Source of the DNA: a virus
IMG/VR virus record: IMGVR_UViG_3300031705_000001
Location: 1 to 64,000 of that record
Strand: one strand, 5' to 3'
DNA: 64,000 bases
Of the stretch, positions 41,090 through 50,591 are shown piece by piece; position 1 is the first letter of the stretch, and each line of letters starts with the position of its first letter. The position numbers were made by a program, and so were the translations under genes. The notes beneath the pieces are model-generated. The model was not told the origin of the DNA. It was given only the letters and a program-made list of their open reading frames with translations, and did not search any database.

Positions 41090-42373
41090 ATGAACAACGA
41101 AAAAAACAAAAGAGTTAGAATTAGCGAAGTAAAAAATGATCAGGTTCCATTTCAAGAACCATCAAACGCAATCGAAAACTTTAAACCAATAGTACCAGAA
41201 GAACAATTTTACGATGAATCTGGTGAATTTATGTGGGACGCTTACGAAGCTACTTGCCCATCTAAAACAAGAAAACACAACCCACACATCAAAACAAAAA
41301 ACGGTGATAGGGTTTTCTCTAGAGAATCATATGCACAGGAAATGTATGATATGCTAGAAGACTTCAACGAAAGTAATGGAGAATTAGTTACAGTATTAAA
41401 TTTAGGTGAAATACACGAAGGTACAATCTACGCGGTCGACTCTGACTTCTTTAGTGTTGACATCGGGTACAGAGAACACGTTTACGTTAAGTATGCTAAA
41501 GAACCAGCAGACATTCAAGCATTAAAACCGGGAGAACCAACATCTGTATTAATTACACAAGTACCTAACAATTCACATGCGCTTGGATCAATTAGCGGTG
41601 GTATTAAACATAGAGTATTTATGGATCTTAGAGAAGCTGTCGAAGAAGGCAACACTGCATGGATCGGTAAAGTAACACATATGATTGAAAATGGTGGTTA
41701 CATGCTAAATGTACAAGGCGTTGATTGTTTCATGCCAGGATCATTAGCAGGTATTAATAAACTACATGATTTTTCTTCTATTATAGGAACTGAAATGTAT
41801 GTTGTCCCTGTAAGTTTCTCACCAGAAAGAGGTACGTTAGTTGTTTCACATAGAAAATACTTACAAGCTTTAATTCCAGGAGAACTAGAGAAATTAAAAG
41901 AAAATCAAGGAGAGACACTTACTGGAAACGTAACTGGATCTGCAAAATATGGAGTATTTGTTGAATTTAAAGGTTGCTTAACTGGAATGATTCACAATAA
42001 CGATTTAGATGAGGAAACTTTAGTTAAATTCAAGGCAAGACAAATTATACCTGGTGATGAAATTACATTTATTGTTAAAGACATCATTAGTAATACTAAA
42101 ATCACACTTACTCAAAAGGCAAATGCTGTGATTAATCCATGGAATGATATAATTTCAAGATATCAAATGCCATGTACTATTGAAGCGACTGTTAAGACTA
42201 AAAAGGATTACGGCTTATTCATTACAATAGAAGAAGGCGTAACTGGACTGTTACACGTCAGTGAAGTTGGTGAAGATCTTATGGATGTATTTTCAAGCGG
42301 TGACAAAATTACCGTTCAGATCACCCGAATTGATGTTGACGCAATGAAAGTATTCTTAAAAATGCCTCAATAA
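41090..42373 (+). CDS. S1-domain protein (ribosomal protein S1-like), four repeats
   Basis: After an N-terminal 90 residues rich in acidic and Lys residues, four S1/OB repeats are visible: about 95-165 (GEIHEGTIYAVDSDFFSVDIG), 175-255 (AWIGKVTHMIENGGYMLNVQG), 270-345 (GETLTGNVTGSAKYGVFVEF) and 355-427 (CTIEATVKTKKDYGLFITIEEGVTGLLHVSE). S1 domains bind single-stranded RNA; in bS1 they deliver mRNA to the 30S platform. Cellular bS1 usually has up to six repeats, so this is a shorter version. It is flanked by baseplate genes, with its own late-type promoter. Either a translation factor or an RNA-binding structural protein is possible; I favour the first. Confidence 0.82.
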   Translation: MNNEKNKRVRISEVKNDQVPFQEPSNAIENFKPIVPEEQFYDESGEFMWDAYEATCPSKTRKHNPHIKTKNGDRVFSRESYAQEMYDMLEDFNESNGELVTVLNLGEIHEGTIYAVDSDFFSVDIGYREHVYVKYAKEPADIQALKPGEPTSVLITQVPNNSHALGSISGGIKHRVFMDLREAVEEGNTAWIGKVTHMIENGGYMLNVQGVDCFMPGSLAGINKLHDFSSIIGTEMYVVPVSFSPERGTLVVSHRKYLQALIPGELEKLKENQGETLTGNVTGSAKYGVFVEFKGCLTGMIHNNDLDEETLVKFKARQIIPGDEITFIVKDIISNTKITLTQKANAVINPWNDIISRYQMPCTIEATVKTKKDYGLFITIEEGVTGLLHVSEVGEDLMDVFSSGDKITVQITRIDVDAMKVFLKMPQ

Positions 42374-42391
42374 CTATTGCAACGAGAGTGT

Positions 42392-42405
42392 GATATATAT
42401 TGAAA
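42392..42405 (+). promoter_or_regulatory. Late-promoter-like element GATATATATTGAAA
   Basis: This partial match of the set lies 20 bases before ATG 42426. Confidence 0.35.
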
Positions 42406-42425
42406 CGATAATATCATAATCTAAT

Positions 42426-43733
42426 ATGCAAAAACTATCTATAGATTCTTCAAGAGAATCAATTCTTAACTCATCACTGATGGGATTAGAGTTTGAATTC
42501 TATTCTAATATCGATCTAGAAGCTACCCAAAAATCTTTGGCTAAACTTCTAGATCGAAAAATTAGGTTAGAAATCAAAGCTCATTCAGATTTTGTACCGT
42601 CTGCTGATGAATTTAAAATGGAGCCAGATATGTCTGGCGGTAAAGGACTAATTGAATTAGTTACTGGTCCGATTCCATATAGAAATGCCAGATTAGTAGT
42701 TATTCAAATGCTTAATTGGATAGCCGAAAACGGGTATACCAATGATAGAGCATCAATTCACATTAACTTATCATTTGATAAAAAATACTTAGAAGATCCT
42801 GCAATGGTTTCTAAAATGAATATTCTTAAATTCATATTAGAATTCGACGAAGCACAGGTTTATAAGTTTTTTCCAGACAGAGAACATTCGGCTTACGCTA
42901 AAAGTGTAAAATGGATTATGCCTAAATGGGAATCATTCCACTTCGATGCAAATCAAATAGCATCAAATCAATATAAATTCGCAGACACCAAATATTACGG
43001 TATAAACTTTTCTAAGAGTGAAAAGAATTACTTAGAATTTAGATATATTGGCGGGGAAGGTTATGAAAAGAGAGTAGACGATATTCTTTATTTAACTGAG
43101 AGGTTCTTACAACGTATGTGGAAATCTTGCAATGATCCTAGATTTACTGCAGAAAACAAAATTGAACTACAAAGAATTTTAAATAAAAATAAGCCAATCT
43201 CAGATATGTTGAAAGACTACACTAAAGTGTCTGAGAATTGGCCAGATATTAAAATATTGGCAGATTTACAAGATAATCCTGCTATTGTTAAGGTGCACTG
43301 GGAGAGATTTAAAACCAGGGTGATGGATCTTATAGTAAATGGATCAATGACTGCTGGGATTATTAATTATGACTCTGATTACGGTGCTGTACAAGTCAAG
43401 GGCGGTAAATTCCCAACAGTATATATGTTAGAGAACTTTGAATTCATTGATTGTGAACTTGCAGGGAATATTGAAAATTGTAGTTTTTATAATTGTAAAA
43501 TAGATGGATCTGCTGTAAAGTTTGGTAGTTTATATCAAGGAACTAAAGCAAAGGATTCTAAAGTTGAATCTTCTTATACACATGGTAGTTGTACATTAAC
43601 AAACTGTTATGTTGCAGGAAGAGATACAATGTTTAAAGGTAAAATGATTGGTGGTATATTTAGAGAAGGCTTCATGACAAAGGATGCTAGATTTGAAGAT
43701 ACTGAAATAGTAGTTAGTAAAAAAATAAAGTAA
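42426..43733 (+). CDS. Amidoligase-like protein with C-terminal beta-helix-like region
   Basis: The N-terminal 250 residues fit the amidoligase (COOH-NH2 ligase) pattern: GLEFEF (20-25, Glu22 and Glu24), LIELVTGPIPY (Glu77), ASIHINLSF (His112, Asn114) and YGINFSKSEKNYLEFRYIGG. This ATP-dependent family forms amide bonds on peptides or amino acids. From about residue 340 the chain switches to short strands with regular Cys, Asn and Gly turns (FEFIDCELAGNIENCSFYNC), like a pentapeptide-type beta-helix. The fusion is unusual. It lies inside the virion-gene block, so it may be a virion enzyme or may modify virion or host peptides (inference). Confidence 0.68.
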   Translation: MQKLSIDSSRESILNSSLMGLEFEFYSNIDLEATQKSLAKLLDRKIRLEIKAHSDFVPSADEFKMEPDMSGGKGLIELVTGPIPYRNARLVVIQMLNWIAENGYTNDRASIHINLSFDKKYLEDPAMVSKMNILKFILEFDEAQVYKFFPDREHSAYAKSVKWIMPKWESFHFDANQIASNQYKFADTKYYGINFSKSEKNYLEFRYIGGEGYEKRVDDILYLTERFLQRMWKSCNDPRFTAENKIELQRILNKNKPISDMLKDYTKVSENWPDIKILADLQDNPAIVKVHWERFKTRVMDLIVNGSMTAGIINYDSDYGAVQVKGGKFPTVYMLENFEFIDCELAGNIENCSFYNCKIDGSAVKFGSLYQGTKAKDSKVESSYTHGSCTLTNCYVAGRDTMFKGKMIGGIFREGFMTKDARFEDTEIVVSKKIK

Positions 43734-43739
43734 GACAAA

Positions 43740-44576
43740 ATGAGTGAAATTAGAAGCGGATCAAATAACGATTTAACAACTGGAAGGTCGTTTGATGCAA
43801 ATTGTTTAAATGCATTCTTAGATGAATTAGGCGATGAAATTACTGGAGCATGTATGGTTCCTATTAACTTGCCACAAAAAGAAATTATTAATATAATTAA
43901 AAGAGCTAAGAAATGGTTCTATAAAAAATATGAGTATTCTGTAAGAGAGAATTATTATCATATACCAAACTCTGTGTTTTCAACAGCGTATTTCAAGAGT
44001 AATAGAACTCTTAATTTACCAGGCGCAAGTGCCGATGGTGGTGGTGGAGTTTACTCTGTATATGGTTTATATGATTTAAAGAATTCATTTAGCGGTGGAG
44101 GTTTAGATGTTAGATTTCAAAGTGGTGGAGATTTCTCTATGGAACGAATGTTATTTAGAGGAATGTACGAAGGATCAGGAATGGCAGAAGCTGCTGAAGA
44201 ATTACAATATTATGTATTGAATGCTTCTATGGCTGATTTGTCTAGACAGATTTTAGAAAATCCTATTTCTTATGATTATTCTAGATTAACTGGAGGATTG
44301 AAATTTATGGGAGACACACCCAAGGGTGATGTTATTTTACAAGTATATGAAACGATACCAGATTGTGCATTATACGATGATGAAATATTCTTTAGATATG
44401 TTAGCGCTAAAGTAAAACAATCAATTGGTACTAAACTTGGTATTTTTAAGTTTGCATTACCTGGTAATGTTGAATTTGATTATGAGAGTATTAAATCAAT
44501 GGGAGATGATGAGCTATCTGCAATTGAAGAAGAGATTAACGATGACGAAGGTGTCGATTGGATGATGCACTCATAA
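43740..44576 (+). CDS. Virion structural protein (neck/tail region)
   Basis: The 278-residue protein has a basic N-terminal helix (EIINIIKRAKKWFYKKYEYSV), a Gly-rich loop (GASADGGGGVYSVYG), a central region with many Met and aromatics, and an acidic C-terminus. The pattern FFRYVSAKVKQSIGTKLG is typical of connector or neck-type proteins rather than enzymes. Its place immediately before the gp25- and gp6-like genes suggests baseplate or neck. No firm family. Confidence 0.52.
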   Translation: MSEIRSGSNNDLTTGRSFDANCLNAFLDELGDEITGACMVPINLPQKEIINIIKRAKKWFYKKYEYSVRENYYHIPNSVFSTAYFKSNRTLNLPGASADGGGGVYSVYGLYDLKNSFSGGGLDVRFQSGGDFSMERMLFRGMYEGSGMAEAAEELQYYVLNASMADLSRQILENPISYDYSRLTGGLKFMGDTPKGDVILQVYETIPDCALYDDEIFFRYVSAKVKQSIGTKLGIFKFALPGNVEFDYESIKSMGDDELSAIEEEINDDEGVDWMMHS

Positions 44577-44596
44577 TAAATAAGATACATACTTAG

Positions 44597-44953
44597 ATGG
44601 AATTATATATAAAATACCCAAGTGATCCTAATTACGATGGGACACAGATTCAAACTAATAGTGAAATAGAAATGTTGATCACACAGATTCAAACAATATT
44701 ATTCACTAATAAAGGCGAAGTAATGGGAGATAGTAACTTTGGTTGCAATCTGGAAGACCTTATATATAGTTTCAATGCAAATGAGCATGATATACGCGCG
44801 ACTATTGGTCAGCAGCTTACGGCGTATTGTCCATTAGCAAACAAGTACCATGTAGATGTTAAAGTTGACTTCATGAAAGGTGAAGTTAGAGATATAGCAT
44901 TCATAGATATTACAATAGACGGCAAATATGCTATTAAAATAAGCATGCTATAA
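44597..44953 (+). CDS. Baseplate wedge protein gp25-like
   Basis: The 118-residue protein has the gp25/GpW pattern: EIEMLITQIQTILFTNKGEVMGDSNFGCNLE (shown here in parts EIEMLITQIQTIL, KGEVMGDSNFGCNLE), then a helix and beta ending VDVKVDFMKGEVRDIAFIDI. gp25 joins the sheath to the wedge and is one of the most conserved baseplate proteins of contractile tails. The length matches the family. Confidence 0.9.
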   Translation: MELYIKYPSDPNYDGTQIQTNSEIEMLITQIQTILFTNKGEVMGDSNFGCNLEDLIYSFNANEHDIRATIGQQLTAYCPLANKYHVDVKVDFMKGEVRDIAFIDITIDGKYAIKISML

Positions 44954-44970
44954 AAAAGTAAATAATAATA

Positions 44971-46800
44971 ATGGCAGAATTAAAATTTTTAAGTACAATT
45001 AGAGCTAGCGCAGATGCTATAAAGGGCGATGCTAGAACATATATCTCTAGGGTTTATAATAGAGCAAATGCTCTGTTTACTGTTGCATCTCCGTTTGCGC
45101 AAATAATAAGTGTATTATCGGAAATGGTTGATCTTATAATGTTTTATATAGAGGATTCTGTTGTAGAACAAAACATATATACCGCACAACAGCCTGAATC
45201 AATATATGGAATGTCTAGATTGACAGGACATGATGCAACTAGAGGATTTGCTGCAACTGGAGAAATTCAATTTAGATGGAAACCAGGTGCTGATATGGTT
45301 AAGATTGCTGGAAATACTTTAAACATGGACAGTAGAGCACAGCTCAAGTTTGATGCAAACGGATTAACATATACTCTTTTGAATTCGGTTGATAAATTTA
45401 AATTAGAAAAATCAAACTTTAACTCTATTAATACTGCAATCATTCAAGGTAAATTTGAATCACAAACAGTAACGTCTAATGGTACTAAATTACAATCATT
45501 CAGTATCAATACTGGCGGAATAACTGATCATAGCAAAGTTAGCGTAAGCGTTAACGGAGAACTTTGGACAAAGCACGAATCTTTATATGATTTAGGTGCA
45601 AATGAAAAAGCATATTTAATTAAAACTGGAATTAGTGGAGGTTTAGATCTTTATTTCGGTAATAATAGTTTTGGACTTGTACCGGCTGATGGTGCGTCAA
45701 TTGCTATAGAATATGTAAAGCATGCTGGATTATCTGGAAATTTAGATGACTCGCCAGATTTAACTATCAAATGGGATGCTAAAGGTACTGATTCAAATGG
45801 AGCTGAACACGATTTAAACGATTTCTTGGATGTGACTATTTCATCATCACCTAAAATGGGTAGTGATAGAGAAAGTACACAGTTTACAAAGATAATGACG
45901 CCAATGGCTAGTAAGTCGTTCGTGTTAGCTACACCCGATAACTATGAGTACTTCTTATCAAGATATAATATGTTTTCTTATATAGATGCATATAACACTA
46001 CAGATGATCAGTATTTAGATGATGATAATGTAATTTATATTTTCGCTGTTCCAGATATTAATAAGAAATTAGCAAAGACACAAGATTATTTTAATATTCC
46101 ACAAGAGGAAATGTTTTTAGATCAAGGTGAATATGATGCAATGCACAGAGTATTAGAAGATAGCGGACAACAAATGGTAACAACTGAAGTTGTATTTGTT
46201 AAACCCAAGATTAGATATTATAGTATGGATATTAATATTAGATATTTTGAAGGTTATACTAAAGATGAAATTTTCACAGCAGTTAGAGGTAAAGTGTCTG
46301 ATTATTTATTGAATATCACTAGAAGAGATAAATTACCAAAATCCGATATTGTTTATATATTGGAAGAAGTGGCTGGTATTGATTCAGTTAATATTAGATT
46401 CATTTCTGAAACTGAAGAAAAAGCTAGAAGATTAGGTTACTATGAATCTGTTAATGTTAATGTTGTTCCACAAGAACCAGTGGTATTGGAAACGATTGGC
46501 AATGGTAAACAAAAACATATATTCTTTAAAAAGATAGAAACTGTTAAAATGATACCAGTATCTGCAACCACTAATATACCATATGATGTAAAAGGTTTAG
46601 ATCAATGGGGTGACATTGTTATGGATAAAGAAGAAGTTGCTGTATTTAGAGGTGGATGGTTAGACAGAGACGGTGATAACATTGAAGATGATGTGAAGCT
46701 AAATGCGGAAGCTGCAGTTAGTATAAACTTCGATAGTACACCTGTACCGAAGACAATATATACTAGAGTACAAGCAGGAAACAGAAGAGCACTTAAATAA
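44971..46800 (+). CDS. Baseplate wedge protein gp6/gpJ-like
   Basis: The 609-residue protein directly follows gp25, as in T4 and P2-like gene orders. The N-terminus (SADAIKGDARTYISRVYNRANALFTVASPF) and the C-terminal core (VTTEVVFVKPKIRYYSMDINIRYFEGYT, KVSDYLLNITRRDKLPKSDIVYILEEVAGIDSVNIRF, read in parts) resemble baseplate J/gp6 proteins, which form the inner ring of wedge dimers. It overlaps the next gene by one base. Confidence 0.82.
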   Translation: MAELKFLSTIRASADAIKGDARTYISRVYNRANALFTVASPFAQIISVLSEMVDLIMFYIEDSVVEQNIYTAQQPESIYGMSRLTGHDATRGFAATGEIQFRWKPGADMVKIAGNTLNMDSRAQLKFDANGLTYTLLNSVDKFKLEKSNFNSINTAIIQGKFESQTVTSNGTKLQSFSINTGGITDHSKVSVSVNGELWTKHESLYDLGANEKAYLIKTGISGGLDLYFGNNSFGLVPADGASIAIEYVKHAGLSGNLDDSPDLTIKWDAKGTDSNGAEHDLNDFLDVTISSSPKMGSDRESTQFTKIMTPMASKSFVLATPDNYEYFLSRYNMFSYIDAYNTTDDQYLDDDNVIYIFAVPDINKKLAKTQDYFNIPQEEMFLDQGEYDAMHRVLEDSGQQMVTTEVVFVKPKIRYYSMDINIRYFEGYTKDEIFTAVRGKVSDYLLNITRRDKLPKSDIVYILEEVAGIDSVNIRFISETEEKARRLGYYESVNVNVVPQEPVVLETIGNGKQKHIFFKKIETVKMIPVSATTNIPYDVKGLDQWGDIVMDKEEVAVFRGGWLDRDGDNIEDDVKLNAEAAVSINFDSTPVPKTIYTRVQAGNRRALK

Positions 46801-47081
46801 TGGGATTATTCACAAACTTATTTGGATACAAGAGAAGCAATCGATATGACTTTTCCAAAACTAGAAAGGACGCAAGGCTACATGTCGGTTACGATTATGA
46901 AAACTTACCACCTAGTGAATTTATGGGTAGATCATTATCTGGACATATTCAAAGAAACGAAACAATGCAACATTTTTTAATATTCTTAGACGATAGTTTA
47001 AAAAACTTATTAAAAGGTGTAAGACATTTAAAGAACTATAAAAATTACACCGTCAAAGAAGACGATAAAGGAACAAGATAA
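46800..47081 (+). CDS. Small protein between gp6- and gp7-like genes
   Basis: The 93-residue basic protein starts MGLFTNLFGYKRSNRYDF and contains a helical C-terminus. It overlaps both neighbours by one base (TAATG), so it is tightly coupled to the two wedge genes and probably a structural partner. It is not recognised. Confidence 0.6.
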   Translation: MGLFTNLFGYKRSNRYDFSKTRKDARLHVGYDYENLPPSEFMGRSLSGHIQRNETMQHFLIFLDDSLKNLLKGVRHLKNYKNYTVKEDDKGTR

Positions 47082-49993
47082 TGTATAATAATTTAAGATT
47101 TTTCAAGGGATTAGAATACGACTTAAACTTCGAGAAGGATCTTTTCGGTGTATATAAGGGTACTGTTTACTTACCTGAGGTTTCAGCAGGTTTATATGAA
47201 ACTATTAATTTATTCATTCTTGAAGAATGTATTCACAATGGTGATGTAACTATAAACTTTCCAATTGCAGAAACAGCAGATGACACTAAGTTCTCATTTG
47301 AATGGGAAGAAACAAACAAATTTGATAGTAAATCTATCATTTTATATGACATTGATAATACTGGTAATATTCCAGTAGTTAAAGAATTAAAATCACAATC
47401 AGTTGTTTTGTTTGATAATACTAATATTGATAGTATTGTATCAGGTGTAAAACATTTAAATACACAGGACAATACAGCAATTCAACTTAATATAACGTTA
47501 AACTCTACAATCGCTGGACCACATGTACGAAACTTAAATGTATACAGTGTAACAAATAACATTAAAACATTAGTTGCTATAATAGAGGTTTATGGTGAAG
47601 TAGTTCCTGAAGATGAAAGACTTAAAGTTTTATTATCTAATTTTGGTGCTACATTAGCGGAATCAGATTTTCTATTATTTAAAGATCATGACATTAGTGA
47701 AATGTCACCTGATTATATTCTATTAAATAGAAAAAGAAAGGAACTTCTTTTAGAGCTTCACAATATTAAACCATTCGTAGGAACTTATAAAGCAGTTTTA
47801 AATGCAATAGATTTCTTTGGTTACGATAAGATTACATTAAAAGAATATTGGTTAAACATCGATAATTCGGTTAAGAATTTCGGTAAATTATTTGCAGTTC
47901 CTGTACCTAAGTCATCAGTAAGAGGTGAAGCTACTAGAAAGAAATTAAAATTCAAGTTGCCATCGAGCACTATGAAAAAGACTAGTAAGTTTAGTCTTGT
48001 TTATAGATTAAATGAACCTAACGGTACGTTTGATCAATGGGATATTCCTAATGTAACTGAAACCTTTGATTATACTCCGCAAGAAGTTTTAATTAAATTA
48101 TATGGTTTAAAATCTAAATTACAAAAAGAGTACTTACCATTACAGGCTAAGATCATTGACATCACAGCTGAAGGTGATTATTTTACACAAAGAAACATAA
48201 ACATTTGGCATAATCAAAACCCGATTGGTTATTTCAGCGAGGGCCATGCTATTAAATTTAAGGTTACGCCTGAAAGGAGAGAACTTTTTATAGAGGATTT
48301 ATCAATGGTATTAAAGCCATCATTAGATCATAACAATGACGCAACTAATTATAATTTGTTTTTAAATTTAGGAACCGGGAACGAAGATATTTTAACCGGA
48401 GATATTAGAGATCATGTACATGGAAACGTATTTGACGGAGACACATATGAAGTGCTTTCCAATAACACATACTGGACTTGGAATAACGAAAACAACTGGG
48501 TAGCAAACCCTACATTTACTGGAAACACTAAAGGACAAGTGTTAACATTTGCTTTATTACCAATCAAGGGTACATTGACAGAATTAAAAGATGTGATTAG
48601 TAAATTTTATGACACATATCATAATCAAGAATTACATTCTTACAATCCTAATATTCCAATCGGATGTCCTGTATTATTAGACGGAACAGAATCATTTGAT
48701 GATATATGGGACGAGGCTAAATTTACATGGGAAGATGCTGAAGATCCAAACTCTAGTTTAAAAGTAACTTGGGCGAATTGGTGGAAAGCATGGGTTTATG
48801 AAATAGAATGGGTAATTACTGGTAAAACAAGAGGTTACAGCCAGACATATAGAGGAGCTATAGATGACTACTTAATACTTCCATTGATATTACCGCACAA
48901 TGACAAGTACGACGTAGAGATGAGAACATATGATCTATTTGGACACAGGTCTCATTATAAAATGAAGGATATTATAGATGTTAAATTAAAACAACTAGAA
49001 CTTTATGGAATTTATAAATGGCTGGAAGATCAATCATGGGATAACAAAGATCTTACATGGTCAAAATCTGGTGGTTATTGGAATTCTCCTCAAGATAATA
49101 AAACTACAATAGACGAAAATATAGCTACATTGTATTTGACGTTGGATAGAGCGAATTACGTACACATGGAATCGGATCAAGGCGTTAGATTTTCTACAGT
49201 TAGAAGATATGTTGATACTTATTCAGATACTGGTTTTAGCGAAACAACTGGACCATATCAATGGAGCGAGTCTACCTTTAAGTGGAGCGATACTGAACAT
49301 TTAGCATGGGATTACATGAGAGTTGGACCTGATTTAACAGCTAGTTTCAAAATAAATGATATACGACAAGGTGAGAAATTGAGCATTACATATAAAGATC
49401 CTAAAACAGGTGTAGAATCAATAGGTGAACATATAATCGCTAGTTTGACTCCGATATCCATGAGCGATATCGCTGGTTGGAAAGCTATTATGAATGAATT
49501 GAATGCGAGCAATGATACAATTATTAGTAAATTTAATTTTAATGCTGTATTTGAAGATACAGATAATGATGACACTGTTGATGTGTTTAGATTTATGATG
49601 GTAGTAGGTTGGGAATATTCTAGGAATTATGATTTTGAATCTATTAGTATTCTAAATACTACAAGGGATACATCTGAGAGTATTTCTGGAGAAACACACG
49701 TACAACACTTTAATCCAACATGGGATGATACAAGAGTGTTCAGTGACTATGCTGAAGTAGAAAGATCTACACATGTTACAATTTCTACTGATATTTCTAA
49801 GTTCCCTGGTAAGAAAAAGGCCAAATGGACTATAACTAATATAACTAACCCAGAAATCACTGATATATACTATAATAATATGTGGCTTACGTATGTCTTT
49901 AAAGAACCTGGATACTATTCAATTCAATTAGAAGCGGAAGACACACACGGCAATAAGAACATTGTAAAAAGAAATATGTTAAAAGTAAAATAA
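47081..49993 (+). CDS. Large baseplate wedge protein (gp7/gpI-like)
   Basis: The 970-residue protein has a central segment (ISEMSPDYILLNRKRKELLLELHNIKPFVGTYKAVLNAIDFFG, read in parts) of the kind that typifies P2 gpI/T4 gp7-region wedge proteins. It is flanked by beta domains with many Trp residues, and PKD- or Ig-like segments (WVITGKTRGYSQTYRG, SKFPGKKKAKWTITNI) are visible in the C-terminal half. Gene order (gp25, gp6, small protein, this) supports gp7. Counterparts in T4 are similar in length (about 1,030 residues). Confidence 0.68.
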   Translation: MYNNLRFFKGLEYDLNFEKDLFGVYKGTVYLPEVSAGLYETINLFILEECIHNGDVTINFPIAETADDTKFSFEWEETNKFDSKSIILYDIDNTGNIPVVKELKSQSVVLFDNTNIDSIVSGVKHLNTQDNTAIQLNITLNSTIAGPHVRNLNVYSVTNNIKTLVAIIEVYGEVVPEDERLKVLLSNFGATLAESDFLLFKDHDISEMSPDYILLNRKRKELLLELHNIKPFVGTYKAVLNAIDFFGYDKITLKEYWLNIDNSVKNFGKLFAVPVPKSSVRGEATRKKLKFKLPSSTMKKTSKFSLVYRLNEPNGTFDQWDIPNVTETFDYTPQEVLIKLYGLKSKLQKEYLPLQAKIIDITAEGDYFTQRNINIWHNQNPIGYFSEGHAIKFKVTPERRELFIEDLSMVLKPSLDHNNDATNYNLFLNLGTGNEDILTGDIRDHVHGNVFDGDTYEVLSNNTYWTWNNENNWVANPTFTGNTKGQVLTFALLPIKGTLTELKDVISKFYDTYHNQELHSYNPNIPIGCPVLLDGTESFDDIWDEAKFTWEDAEDPNSSLKVTWANWWKAWVYEIEWVITGKTRGYSQTYRGAIDDYLILPLILPHNDKYDVEMRTYDLFGHRSHYKMKDIIDVKLKQLELYGIYKWLEDQSWDNKDLTWSKSGGYWNSPQDNKTTIDENIATLYLTLDRANYVHMESDQGVRFSTVRRYVDTYSDTGFSETTGPYQWSESTFKWSDTEHLAWDYMRVGPDLTASFKINDIRQGEKLSITYKDPKTGVESIGEHIIASLTPISMSDIAGWKAIMNELNASNDTIISKFNFNAVFEDTDNDDTVDVFRFMMVVGWEYSRNYDFESISILNTTRDTSESISGETHVQHFNPTWDDTRVFSDYAEVERSTHVTISTDISKFPGKKKAKWTITNITNPEITDIYYNNMWLTYVFKEPGYYSIQLEAEDTHGNKNIVKRNMLKVK

Positions 49994-50006
49994 TAAAACA
50001 AATAAA

Positions 50007-50573
50007 ATGGCAAACATTACTGAAATTTTAGGAACTGACTCAGTTTCTTCATCGAGACCAATCATCAATAGTAACTTTGAGTTATTAAACGATGCGTTAG
50101 CATCTGTTACGGCTCTATTAAACCCAACCACATTAACACTAAGCGGATTAGCTAGTATTTCTACTGCATCATTAGCAGTTGTATACAATGGTACAAACTT
50201 ATTGTCTGTTAACAATTCAGGTGCAGAATTCACAACTGATGTTGTGTTTAATGGTACTACTAAAATTGGAGGAACATTAGAAAAAAGCGGAGTATTAGGT
50301 ACGAAGGCTATACCAACTACACAAGTTACTGGAGCTATCACAGCATCAGCATACTTTGTTGGAAGTGATTTTACTTTACCAGCATCTAATGACGGTCAAG
50401 AAGTAACAATTATTAATACAGCAAATGTTGCGAAAATAGTTAAACACGAAGCAAGTGCTTCAACTTTAGCTGCAGCTTCAATTACATTAGATGGATTGAA
50501 CTCAACAGTTACATTAAGATGTTTTGAAAACGTATGGTACGTTATTTCATCACATAACACAACAATAGTATAA
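50007..50573 (+). CDS. Fibre-associated structural protein
   Basis: The 188-residue protein starts MANITEILGTDSVSSSRPIINSNFELLNDAL, a form common at the start of short-fibre attachment proteins. It then has a beta-rich middle and the ending GQEVTIINTANVAKIV..FENVWYVISSHNTTIV. The ending resembles that of the protein at 2109. It is probably part of a fibre or its baseplate socket. Confidence 0.58.
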   Translation: MANITEILGTDSVSSSRPIINSNFELLNDALASVTALLNPTTLTLSGLASISTASLAVVYNGTNLLSVNNSGAEFTTDVVFNGTTKIGGTLEKSGVLGTKAIPTTQVTGAITASAYFVGSDFTLPASNDGQEVTIINTANVAKIVKHEASASTLAAASITLDGLNSTVTLRCFENVWYVISSHNTTIV

Positions 50574-50591
50574 AACAAAACTTAATAATAG

